This document shows, piece by piece, positions 44,238 to 51,905 of a stretch of 64,000 bases of DNA (positions are counted from its first letter, which is position 1; each line of letters begins with the position of its first letter). The notes under the pieces were generated by a model, which was not told the DNA's origin, ran no database searches, and worked only from the letters and a program-made list of their open reading frames with translations. Origin of the DNA: Haladaptatus caseinilyticus. GTDB lineage: Archaea > Halobacteriota > Halobacteria > Halobacteriales > Haladaptataceae. Where the stretch lies: assembly GCF_026248685.1 (NCBI RefSeq), contig NZ_CP111036.1:1674001-1738000 (forward strand). Reading direction: 5' to 3'. Made by a program: the position numbers and the translations under genes.

Positions 44238-45341
44238 ATGACTCGTCGGTGTACGAGACGGGGGTTCATCGCTACCGGCGTCGCATCCGCTGTTTCGCTG
44301 GCAGGATGCGTAGCCGATGCCCGAGAACCGCCGGTCGATATCCGAGGTGCGATGTATCTCCCATCCCGAGCGATGAACTCGTTTCAGATGTGGCATACCT
44401 ACGAACGTGGTGTCACGCAACGCGATATGGGTTTTGCCGCTCGACTGAATCTAAACGCCCTCCGAACGTGGCTCAGCTACGAAGCCTGGCACAAGGACCA
44501 AGACTCGTTCGGCCGAGCGGTTGACCATCTCCTGCGGACGGCCGAATCACACGGCATTCGCGTCATGCTCGGGATTTTCGAAGGCGTCGGCCGTCCGCCC
44601 GTTCCGAAGAACCTCTACGATACGGACCCATGGACGGGAACGTCCGTCTGGTCCCCCGGAAAACGCGTGATGCGAAATCCCGACCGGTGGGGGCGGCCCA
44701 CCCAGTTCGCGAAGTGGGTGATGGATCGTTACGGCGACGACGAGCGAGTGCTCGCCATCGAGGTGATGAACGAACCGGGATGGCGGCCATGGAAGAAGCG
44801 ATTCGCCCGCGAGATGTTCCGCGTCGTCCGCGACGTTCGAGGAAGCGTTCCATTGACGGTCGGTGCGACGAGTTTGGCGAACGTGGCCGACTACTACGAT
44901 TGGGGGATCGACATCGCGCAGTTCCACTACAACTATCCGAACACGCAGGACATCTACCGCGGCGTGCTCGAACAGGCCAAAAAACTCCAACGAAGCGCCG
45001 GGATGCCGGTGTGGCTCACCGAATGGCAGCGAATCGCCGACTTCGGATGGGGACAGCAAAACGTCCCCCCGGCCAAGCGCGGCCCACAGTATGCTTCTCT
45101 CGTCCCGCCAATCCGCGAGTCCGGCGTCGGCAACTTCTTCTGGTCGCTTATGCTCAAACCGGCCTATATGCTTAGCCAACGAAAGCGCGGTATCTTAAAC
45201 GGTGTTTTCCACGAGGACGGGTCGGTATGGAGCATGGAAGACGCCCGTGCCATCAAATCGATGTCAGGTGATAGTTCGTTCTCCGGACGTCAGCGAAAGG
45301 AATGGCCGGAGTGGGCGCAGAAGGCGAAACGACGGGCGTAA
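44238..45341 (+). CDS. Tat lipoprotein, glycoside hydrolase family 5-like
   Basis: A 367-residue secreted lipoprotein. The leader has twin arginines (CTRRGFIATG) and a lipobox ending at Cys 24 (SLAGC), so the mature protein is anchored to lipid outside the cell. The barrel shows the cellulase family pattern: FAARLNLNALRTWLSY, the acid/base Glu in VMNEPGWRPW and the nucleophile Glu in WLTEWQR. Such enzymes cut beta-linked glucans or mannans. It is divergent from the thioredoxin-lectin gene. Confidence 0.85.
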   Translation: MTRRCTRRGFIATGVASAVSLAGCVADAREPPVDIRGAMYLPSRAMNSFQMWHTYERGVTQRDMGFAARLNLNALRTWLSYEAWHKDQDSFGRAVDHLLRTAESHGIRVMLGIFEGVGRPPVPKNLYDTDPWTGTSVWSPGKRVMRNPDRWGRPTQFAKWVMDRYGDDERVLAIEVMNEPGWRPWKKRFAREMFRVVRDVRGSVPLTVGATSLANVADYYDWGIDIAQFHYNYPNTQDIYRGVLEQAKKLQRSAGMPVWLTEWQRIADFGWGQQNVPPAKRGPQYASLVPPIRESGVGNFFWSLMLKPAYMLSQRKRGILNGVFHEDGSVWSMEDARAIKSMSGDSSFSGRQRKEWPEWAQKAKRRA

Positions 45342-45374
45342 TCGGATACCGGAAATTCAGGAGGTCGGTCGGAC

Positions 45375-46223
45375 TCACGCGGCGGGCGTGAGTCCGGCGT
45401 ACGCGAGCACGTCGCCGTGGTCCAACCCTCCATCGCCGTCGAAATCGAGGGCGGTACGCTGTTCCGACGGAACGTCCGCGATGCCAACCGTGTCCGCTCC
45501 AACGACGATCGGAAACGCCACCGCGTCCAGGAACCCTGCGTGACCGTCTCCGGTCACGTCCTCGTACTTCCCATCTTGGTCACGGTCGAGTGGCGGTCCG
45601 AGCGTGAGTTGGATGCCGAACACATCGACGACCGCGAGTGGCGCATAGACGTTCACGACCAGGTTGTTTTCGATCCGGTTTCGTTCGAGTTCGTCGTCCC
45701 ACGGGTCGGCGAGAACGACGCCCTTGAGGTCTCGCCTGACCGTATTTTCGACCAGCCGAGCGTCGGCGTCGGTCACGTCGATACCGATCGCGTTGTTCGA
45801 TGCATCCACGCCACGAACCGTTACGTCCTCCGAGTTGGTGACAAATATGCCGCGATTCCAGTCGTTGACCGTGACGTTTCTGACGGTGACGTTCGAAGCA
45901 TTTTCGACGCGGACGCCGCTGGTATCGCTGACGCCGAACCCGCTGAGGAGGTGCCCGTTGCCATCGAACACGACATCGTTCGCCCGGATTTCGATACAAC
46001 CAGTCGAGATGCGTGTCTTGCCGTTGTGAATGTCTCGCCCTAGCGTGTAGTGACCGGGTTTCGTAATTTTCGTACACGAACCGACCGTCGGTGCTGATTG
46101 TGTCACTAACGTTGATTCGGTCGGCGAGTTACCGATAGATGCTGCAAGTGGTCGAGCGTCGGCAACACCGCCTACCAAACACAGGACGACCAGGCCAATC
46201 GCGAAGACGCGCGAGGAAACCAT
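45375..46223 (-). CDS. Secreted right-handed beta-helix protein with dockerin-like C-terminus
   Basis: A 282-residue exported protein. A Sec signal (VSSRVFAIGLVVLCLVGG) precedes a NosD/pectate-lyase-type beta-helix (about residues 45-210) with repeating V-N-ASNVTVRNV-type turns. The last 70 residues contain two Ca-binding-like loops, DRDQDGKYEDVTGDGHAGFL and DFDGDGGLDHGDVLAY, spaced as in a dockerin. That pair usually binds cohesin partners or calcium. It converges on the GH5-like gene, 33 bases apart. The ATG at 46223 is used rather than a GTG four codons earlier. Confidence 0.78.
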   Translation of the reverse strand: MVSSRVFAIGLVVLCLVGGVADARPLAASIGNSPTESTLVTQSAPTVGSCTKITKPGHYTLGRDIHNGKTRISTGCIEIRANDVVFDGNGHLLSGFGVSDTSGVRVENASNVTVRNVTVNDWNRGIFVTNSEDVTVRGVDASNNAIGIDVTDADARLVENTVRRDLKGVVLADPWDDELERNRIENNLVVNVYAPLAVVDVFGIQLTLGPPLDRDQDGKYEDVTGDGHAGFLDAVAFPIVVGADTVGIADVPSEQRTALDFDGDGGLDHGDVLAYAGLTPAA

Positions 46224-46290
46224 AGCCACTTGCACAACCGCCTCCCTGTTATAGGCATCTCCTGAAAGAGCGTCTTACTCGGGAGTAGGG

Positions 46291-47205
46291 TCAGAGTAAA
46301 CCCAGCGCGCGAAGGTCGGACTCGAGTTCCGCCCGGTCCGAGTCGTTCATCTTCCGGAGCGGACTACGGAGCGGTCCGGGCGAGAAGTCGAGGTCCCGAA
46401 CGTCGAGGGCGGTCTTCACACCGGCCATGTACGACCCCCCTTTCAGCGCGTCCCGAACGTCGTAGACCCGACTTTGGAGTTCGCGTGCGCGGTCCTCGTC
46501 ACCCGAATCGTAGGCGTCGTAGAGTTCGACGACCAGTTCGGGGAAGGCGTTGGCGACCGCACTGACCATCCCCGAACAACCGATTTCGAGCCCCGGGAAG
46601 AGCAGGGAATCGGAACCTGCGAGGAAGGTGAGTTCCGGATGTGCGTCGATGGCCTGTCCCAGCCACGGTACGTTCTTGCTCGAATCCTTGAGACCTGCAA
46701 GGTTCGGAATCTCGGCGAGATCGGAGAGCGTGTCGAGCGACAACGAGTTGCCGGTTTTGCTTGGAATGTGATAGACGTACACCGGGACATCTACCGCCTC
46801 ACAGACGCGTCGATAGTGCGAAACTGCGGCGTCGTGGTCGAGCGGGAAGTAGTACGGTGTGACGACGACGAGGCCGTCCGCGCCGACGGCCTCGGCGTGT
46901 TCCGCGTGCGCTACAGTCTCGTGCGTGCTTGGAGCGCCGACACCAGCGATAACGGGAACCTCGTCCACGGCATCGACGACCGCCTCGACGATGCCGCGAC
47001 GCTCTTCGCCCGTCAGCAGTGGAAACTCGCCGTTCGTTCCGAGCGGGAAGACGCCGTGTGCGCCCCCTTCAACGACGAACTCGGCGTGGGCAGCCGTCGA
47101 TTCGTAATCGACCGTCTCGTCGTCGTGAAACGCCGTAATCGTGGGTGGAACGACGCCGTGTAGGGAAAGCGGATCGTCCGACCCCGGTTTCGGTGCGTGC
47201 GACAT
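46291..47205 (-). CDS. kdgA: 2-keto-3-deoxygluconate aldolase (DapA family)
   Basis: A 304-residue aldolase barrel similar to dapA but with KDG-aldolase features: PLGTNGEFPLLTGEE, YHIPSKTGNSLSL and GLKDSSKNVPW (Schiff-base Lys). It has no place in the lysine operon, and the dapA gene at 13.8 kb already serves that pathway. Gluconate dehydratase 4 kb away supports the KDG assignment. A GCTTATGG box about 28 bases upstream suits the ATG of MSHAPKPGSDDP. Confidence 0.85.
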   Translation of the reverse strand: MSHAPKPGSDDPLSLHGVVPPTITAFHDDETVDYESTAAHAEFVVEGGAHGVFPLGTNGEFPLLTGEERRGIVEAVVDAVDEVPVIAGVGAPSTHETVAHAEHAEAVGADGLVVVTPYYFPLDHDAAVSHYRRVCEAVDVPVYVYHIPSKTGNSLSLDTLSDLAEIPNLAGLKDSSKNVPWLGQAIDAHPELTFLAGSDSLLFPGLEIGCSGMVSAVANAFPELVVELYDAYDSGDEDRARELQSRVYDVRDALKGGSYMAGVKTALDVRDLDFSPGPLRSPLRKMNDSDRAELESDLRALGLL

Positions 47206-47305
47206 ACTCGAAGGCTCATCCTCCGCCCCCATAAGCGGTTTCGTCCCGGCAGGACTTTTTCGAGTATGAGTAAACTTTTTGTTGCAGGCGGACATCAGTG
47301 TGAGT

Positions 47306-47572
47306 ATGAACGTCACAGTTAAGCTTACCGGCCCGATGGTCGCGCGAACTGGAACCCGCGACGCCCGCGTCGCGGTGCCGGAAGAAGCAACCGTCGAGGA
47401 CGTAGTCAGTCGCCTCGGCGAGCAGTACGGCCAACAGGTCAGTGCCGGTATCGTGGACGGACTCGGCCTCCGCTCGGACACGCGCGTCCTCCGTGAATCC
47501 GACCACGAACCCCTCTCGGCACACAGTCCCGTCGAATCGGGCGACACGGTGTGCGTTCAATTGAACGCCTGA
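47306..47572 (+). CDS. MoaD/ThiS-like beta-grasp protein lacking a C-terminal Gly-Gly
   Basis: An 88-residue ubiquitin-fold protein: MNVTVKLTGPMVARTG, helix EATVEDVVSRLGEQYG and a closing SGDTVCVQLNA. In MoaD, ThiS and haloarchaeal SAMPs the chain ends in Gly-Gly, which is adenylated or conjugated; here the end is QLNA, so it cannot act that way. It may have lost catalytic function or act as a binding partner. It is divergent from kdgA. Confidence 0.75.
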   Translation: MNVTVKLTGPMVARTGTRDARVAVPEEATVEDVVSRLGEQYGQQVSAGIVDGLGLRSDTRVLRESDHEPLSAHSPVESGDTVCVQLNA

Positions 47573-47694
47573 GCCGTCCGTTTCGACACGCTTACTTCGG
47601 TTCCGTTCTCTATTCCGTATCCCGTTTCTCACCAGAAAACTTATCCCCGCTATTGACAATTCGCGGCCATGTATGGGTTGCGGACGGTGGTTTC

Positions 47695-48330
47695 GTGAAC
47701 GGGCGGCGAGCGACCGGTCTCGTCTGTTTCCTCCTCGCCATCGCGTTCGTCACGAACACGCTGTGGTTGCTTCCGCACGGCGATGAACCCCGCTACGAGT
47801 ATCGCGCCGTCGAACTAACTGACGATAACCGAAATCGATATGTGAGCAACCATCCGCAAGTCAAGGAATGTTACATCGTTTTCTCCCGATCCTGCGGATT
47901 GGAACACCGAGTGCGGGACGACCCGTTGCGATTCAACCGTAGCGAGACGGATTCGCTCGATTATCTCGAAAACGACTACCGTTTCGTCGCGTTCACCGAC
48001 GGATTTCGAGAGCCGACGTACAGCATCGAAAACGGGTCGCTGATTCTCTCCTCGAAATCGGTTAGCAACCGAACCGTAGCCGCCGAACTCGCCAGACCGT
48101 ACGACCACGTTTCCGATAAAACCGCCCGTGTTTTCGACGGTGGCAACGTCACTATGCGTGAGGAACTGCCACAAAACTATCTCGTCCAGCGAAACGAATC
48201 CGTTTACGGTATCGATATGATCGGGGAATCCCACCCGAATTACGGCTTCAAACTCGTCGTTCTGCGTGGCTTACTTTGGCTCGCGGCGATTCCGCTTTCG
48301 GTCGCCAGTTTCGTCTACTCGTACGGCTGA
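47695..48330 (+). CDS. Membrane protein with extracytoplasmic domain
   Basis: A 211-residue protein with a hydrophobic helix at each end (about residues 7-25 and 185-205), and between them a polar domain of about 150 residues containing two Cys (CYIVFSRSCG). This is a typical anchored-domain plan; disulfide bonding outside the cell is likely. The GTG start of NGRRATGLVC is preferred because the frame upstream is poor in acidic residues and overlaps the preceding gene. Function unknown. Confidence 0.65.
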   Translation: MNGRRATGLVCFLLAIAFVTNTLWLLPHGDEPRYEYRAVELTDDNRNRYVSNHPQVKECYIVFSRSCGLEHRVRDDPLRFNRSETDSLDYLENDYRFVAFTDGFREPTYSIENGSLILSSKSVSNRTVAAELARPYDHVSDKTARVFDGGNVTMREELPQNYLVQRNESVYGIDMIGESHPNYGFKLVVLRGLLWLAAIPLSVASFVYSYG

Positions 48331-48331
48331 T

Positions 48332-48475
48332 TTAGACGTACTCGCCCGGCGCTTCTTCGAACTGCTCGCGGTGGTCGGCGGAGCAGAAGTGATACTCCTC
48401 GCCGATGTGACGCGTAACGAACTTGGTCTCCCGGTTCTCGTACAGCGCCGTTCCGCAGACTGGACATTCGTTCAT
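48332..48475 (-). CDS. YHS-domain microprotein
   Basis: A 47-residue protein MNECPVCGTALYENRETKFV followed by HIGEEYHFCSADHREQFEEAP. This is a YHS motif with a CPxC pair and FCS/H residues, a small fold that binds metal (copper or zinc) in many bacteria and archaea. Only one base separates its stop from that of the convergent gene. It was short enough to be missed by length cut-offs but the motif makes it secure. Confidence 0.75.
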   Translation of the reverse strand: MNECPVCGTALYENRETKFVTRHIGEEYHFCSADHREQFEEAPGEYV

Positions 48476-48552
48476 GTGAGTCCATTCGCGGGCGTACTGA
48501 AAACGCGCTCTGCCTGCATCGGCAAGCAACCCTCCCATTTCTCGATGGAGTA

Positions 48553-49782
48553 TCACCCTAATCGCGCTAGCCGATTCAGCGCGTATACGGTTCGGAGGAT
48601 GTCACCCGCCTTTCCTTGGTCATAGATGAGCTCGTCCGTTTTGACGACGTGGTCCAACACGTCGCGGGAGGAGTGTTCCGGCGCGGCGGCGATCCCCGAG
48701 TCGGTTTCGTCTACCCATTGCATCACCCGGAGGTCGCTCTTGCTGTCGCCCATCACGAGCGTAAAGGGGTCGTCCACGCCGAGCACGTCCAGCGCACCCT
48801 TCACGCCGACTACTTTGTTCAACTCCCGGCTCCCGATTTCGGCGGCATCACCCTCGTAGTAGGCCACGTCGATTCGTTCGAAGGTGTCCTGCACGTCCTC
48901 CGGAATCCCCGCTACGTCGCTTTCGGGTGTTCCGCCCTGCTCTTCGAGCACGCCGCGGATTTCCGGGTCGCTGTCGGCGTAGTACGCCCGCGCCCAATCG
49001 CTTCCGTCCTCCGCTTCGACTACCGTCTTACCGAGCAAATCCAGCAGGTAGACTAACGCGTCGTCGATGATTTCGACCGCCCGCGAACTGCCCGTCTCGA
49101 AGTTCGGTTTCATCGTGATGTTGAACTCGTTTCCTTGCAGGTGGGTACACCGCCGGAGTTCGTCGGGTGCCGACGAGAGCACTTGCGAGCGAACCGTATC
49201 GAAGGTGTCCCGAATCTCGTCGTCCAACTCCTCGTACAGCAGGCGTTTCGTCTCCGCCCCGTGTCCCGGTGTGAATACGCCGGTTCCGGCCTCGTAGACG
49301 ATACTCAAATTGCCCGAATGGACGATTTCATTTCCAAGGCCCTGAATGGCGAATCCCTTCACGTTTTCCAGCGTTTGGCCGGTACAGACGACGATGGGCA
49401 TCCCTTTTTCGTGGAATTCCGTCAGCAGGTGGAGCGTCTCCCGTGGAATCTCATTGTCCGTTCCCCCGGCGGAGCGCAGGGTTTCGTCCACGTCCAGTAC
49501 CAGTGCGTTCACGGCGCGTCCGTATTTCGAGTAGAGGTCGAGCGCGGTAAACGACTGGTCGCGCGTGGCGTGTGCGGCGATGGTGGCGTAGGTTTCACCC
49601 GCATCGAACGCCCCGCGAATCTCGTCCTTTCGCTCGTCCAACTCCTCGCTCGCGGACTGCCAGTGTTCGAGTGCGACTCGGGAATCGACCGGCGGAAAGA
49701 GGTCCACGAAATCTTGGTACGCTCTGAGAGTTTTCGCGTCGAACTCGTCGTAGAGGCGATAGAGGGCGTCGTAGCGTTCCAT
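48553..49782 (-). CDS. HAD-superfamily phosphatase-like protein
   Basis: A 409-residue protein. The N-terminal 120 residues are helical; the HAD motif I is VLDVDETLRS at about residues 95-104, motif II is IVVCTGQTL, and motif IV is VMGDSKSDLRVMQWV near the C-terminus. Motif III and the long insertion between suggest a cap domain of the C2 type, as in sugar and trehalose phosphatases. An OtsB-like role is conceivable because otsA lies 3.5 kb away, but the sequence does not prove it. ATG of MERYDALYRLYDEF is used. Confidence 0.75.
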   Translation of the reverse strand: MERYDALYRLYDEFDAKTLRAYQDFVDLFPPVDSRVALEHWQSASEELDERKDEIRGAFDAGETYATIAAHATRDQSFTALDLYSKYGRAVNALVLDVDETLRSAGGTDNEIPRETLHLLTEFHEKGMPIVVCTGQTLENVKGFAIQGLGNEIVHSGNLSIVYEAGTGVFTPGHGAETKRLLYEELDDEIRDTFDTVRSQVLSSAPDELRRCTHLQGNEFNITMKPNFETGSSRAVEIIDDALVYLLDLLGKTVVEAEDGSDWARAYYADSDPEIRGVLEEQGGTPESDVAGIPEDVQDTFERIDVAYYEGDAAEIGSRELNKVVGVKGALDVLGVDDPFTLVMGDSKSDLRVMQWVDETDSGIAAAPEHSSRDVLDHVVKTDELIYDQGKAGDILRTVYALNRLARLG

Positions 49783-50264
49783 ACAGGAGTATGGCTTTTG
49801 ATGGGGGATAAAGTTCGGGGCGGAAACGGCTCGGGAGTGTGGACCACGTTCGGTGACTTGCTGGCGCATCCGCCACGACTTCGCGGGAACCAACCGACAA
49901 CGAACGGGTTCACGGGATATGAACGGACGATATGGTGCGCGATGGCGAAACCGCGGTTTCGCCATCGCGCGAGGATGGGTGGGAAGCAATGCGACGAAGG
50001 AATCGGCTGGGAAGGGCGTGGAAATCGGCTGAGGAGGGCGTGACTGAAACGGTCGCGGTTTCGTCGAGGTCGGGAGTACTTACGTCGGAACAACGATCTT
50101 ATTCAGTACGTCACCGCGATCCTGCGACGAGTTGAGTCAGTGCTACGGTGACTTCCCGCTTCCATTTCAGATGCCCTTTTGCCGTTTCAGCCCGTTTCTT
50201 CCCCCGACCAGAGGGGGACCCGGAGTGTTAGCAACCCAACCACCGACGAGCAGAGGGAAGACCG
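49783..50264. other. 482-base intergenic region with a 34-bp perfect palindrome
   Basis: No gene supported between two divergent genes. Besides the palindrome, the stretch at 49971-50050 has repeated GGxxGGGCGTG-type units. The region could hold both promoters and may carry a small repeat or mobile element remnant. Confidence 0.4.
49937..49970. repeat. 34-bp perfect palindrome
   Basis: The 34 bases beginning GCGCGATGGCGAAACC and ending in their exact reverse complement form an uninterrupted palindrome with no loop. As DNA it would extrude as a cruciform; as RNA it would be a 15-16 bp hairpin. It lies upstream of both flanking genes, so a simple terminator role is unlikely. Confidence 0.8.
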
Positions 50265-51665
50265 ATGACTAACGAAAGGAGAGCCGACTATCTCGTCATC
50301 TTCGTTCTCTGGCTGTTGGTATTTGTCGTCGCCAGCCAAGCACTCATCATCGCGCCCATCCTTCCGCGAATCGCCGACCAACTTTCGGCTCCCGAGGCCG
50401 TCTTGGGTACGCTCATCACCTCCTATGCCGTCGCAGTCGGGGTATTCTCGCTTATCGTCGGCCCGATTTCCGACCACGTCGGTCGCCATCGAATTTTGCT
50501 GGTCGGAACCGCCCTGCTAACCGTCTCACTGGCAGCACACGGGTTGGCGTGGGATTTCGTGTCCTTGCTGGCGGTGCGGGGACTCGCTGGCATCGCTGGC
50601 GGCGTCCTCAATGGCGCGGCGGTCGCCTACGTCGGCGACTACTTCCCGCGCGAACAGCGTGGCTGGGCGAACGGTTGGGTGTTCAGCGGGTTCGCCGCCG
50701 GACAGATCGCCGGGATTCCTCTCGGTGCGATTCTCGCGGAACGACTCGGGTTTCGAGTTCCCTTCCTCCTCTTCGCCGTGCTGATGGCTGTGACCTTCGT
50801 CCTCGTCTGGACGGTTGTTCCGAAACCCGACGTGCAGTTGGCGACCGGCCGACTCTCCTTCGGGTCGGCCATCGATGCCTACGCGACCCTTCTCCGTCGT
50901 CCGGAGATCGCCGCGGCGACGATCGTGTTCATCGTGATGTTCATGGGCAACGCGCTGTACACGACCTATCTCCCGACGTGGCTCGAAGCCACCCTCGGAA
51001 TGAGCGGGACGGCGATCGGCGCGATGTTCTTCGTCGGCGGCATCGCCAACGTCCTCGCGGGGCCACAGGCTGGAATCCTCTCCGACCGCGTGGGTCGTAA
51101 GCGAGTCATCGTCGCCGCCTCGGTCGGCATCGCGGTCGTCATGTTCGCAACGCCGTTCCTCGCGATTGCGGCCGGAGTCCTCGCGGTGTACGCGCTGTTT
51201 TTCGTCGTGATGGGTCTGTTCGCCTCCCGGGCCACACCGTTCCAGACGATGCTCACCGAACTCGTTTCCGGCGACCAGCGTGGGTCTCTGATGAGCCTCA
51301 CGGTCGGTATCGGACAGGTCGGTTCCGGCATCGGCGGTGCACTCGCGGGAGGGGCCTACGTCGCGGTCGGGTACGACGGCACGACGACGATTGCGGCGGG
51401 AGCGATGGTTTTCATCGTCGTTCTCGTTTGGCGATACCTGCCGGAGACGGCACACATCGACGTACCCTCAGGAACTGAACGAACCGAACACCTTCACGCC
51501 GACACTGCGACCGAACTCTCATGCGGACAGACGTACGACGCCTTCTGCGGTCCGACCGCGGAAGGGGGCTTTTCGCTCGAAAAGACGATCGCCTATGAAC
51601 AGGCACGGCGCAACGCAGACGGGGACGTTCATCCCAATCCAGCGGAGGACGTTACCGGGCGCTAA
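50265..51665 (+). CDS. MFS transporter with soluble C-terminal tail
   Basis: A 466-residue, 12-helix major facilitator. It has the GPISDHVGRHRILL loop and the second-half GILSDRVGRKRVIVA signature. The last 65 residues after the final helix form a hydrophilic tail with a CGxxYDxFCG pair of cysteines, unusual for the family, which may bind metal or regulate transport. The substrate is unknown; drug or sugar efflux are possible. Confidence 0.88.
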   Translation: MTNERRADYLVIFVLWLLVFVVASQALIIAPILPRIADQLSAPEAVLGTLITSYAVAVGVFSLIVGPISDHVGRHRILLVGTALLTVSLAAHGLAWDFVSLLAVRGLAGIAGGVLNGAAVAYVGDYFPREQRGWANGWVFSGFAAGQIAGIPLGAILAERLGFRVPFLLFAVLMAVTFVLVWTVVPKPDVQLATGRLSFGSAIDAYATLLRRPEIAAATIVFIVMFMGNALYTTYLPTWLEATLGMSGTAIGAMFFVGGIANVLAGPQAGILSDRVGRKRVIVAASVGIAVVMFATPFLAIAAGVLAVYALFFVVMGLFASRATPFQTMLTELVSGDQRGSLMSLTVGIGQVGSGIGGALAGGAYVAVGYDGTTTIAAGAMVFIVVLVWRYLPETAHIDVPSGTERTEHLHADTATELSCGQTYDAFCGPTAEGGFSLEKTIAYEQARRNADGDVHPNPAEDVTGR

Positions 51666-51797
51666 CTAGCGCACACGGTCGAAAACCGTGTTCTGACAGC
51701 GCCGACACTGTCGGCGGTTTCGCCAGTATTTCTTTCCGCACGCATTACATTTCCAGTTCGGGGTGAGGAAATCCGGTCTCAAGGATTCGAGGTTCAC
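51666..51797 (-). CDS. 43-residue zinc-ribbon microprotein
   Basis: Reading from a GTG at 51797: NLESLRPDFLTPNWKCNACG, then KKYWRNRRQCRRCQNTVF. Two CxxC knuckles (CNAC and CRRC, 12 residues apart) and a basic C-terminus form a compact zinc ribbon, very likely a nucleic-acid-binding microprotein. It begins one base after the end of the convergent MFS gene and is shorter than most gene-finder limits. Haloarchaea have many of these tiny zinc-finger proteins. Confidence 0.7.
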   Translation of the reverse strand: MNLESLRPDFLTPNWKCNACGKKYWRNRRQCRRCQNTVFDRVR

Positions 51798-51905
51798 GAC
51801 ACCAGTAGGACGCGAGCGAATAAACGCATCTCGTCGGATCTAACGTGGCCGAACCGTTGCTCGACTGCCCACAGCTATTACTGAACTCCCGTCGTCCCGC
51901 TTGCT

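Noticed and set aside
47306-47572. SAMP-type ubiquitin-like modifier
   Set aside because: The chain ends in QLNA; conjugation requires a terminal Gly-Gly.
48553-49782. OtsB assignment for the HAD protein
   Set aside because: HAD motifs are present but the long N-terminal helical part does not match trehalose-phosphatase layout, so only HAD phosphatase is claimed.
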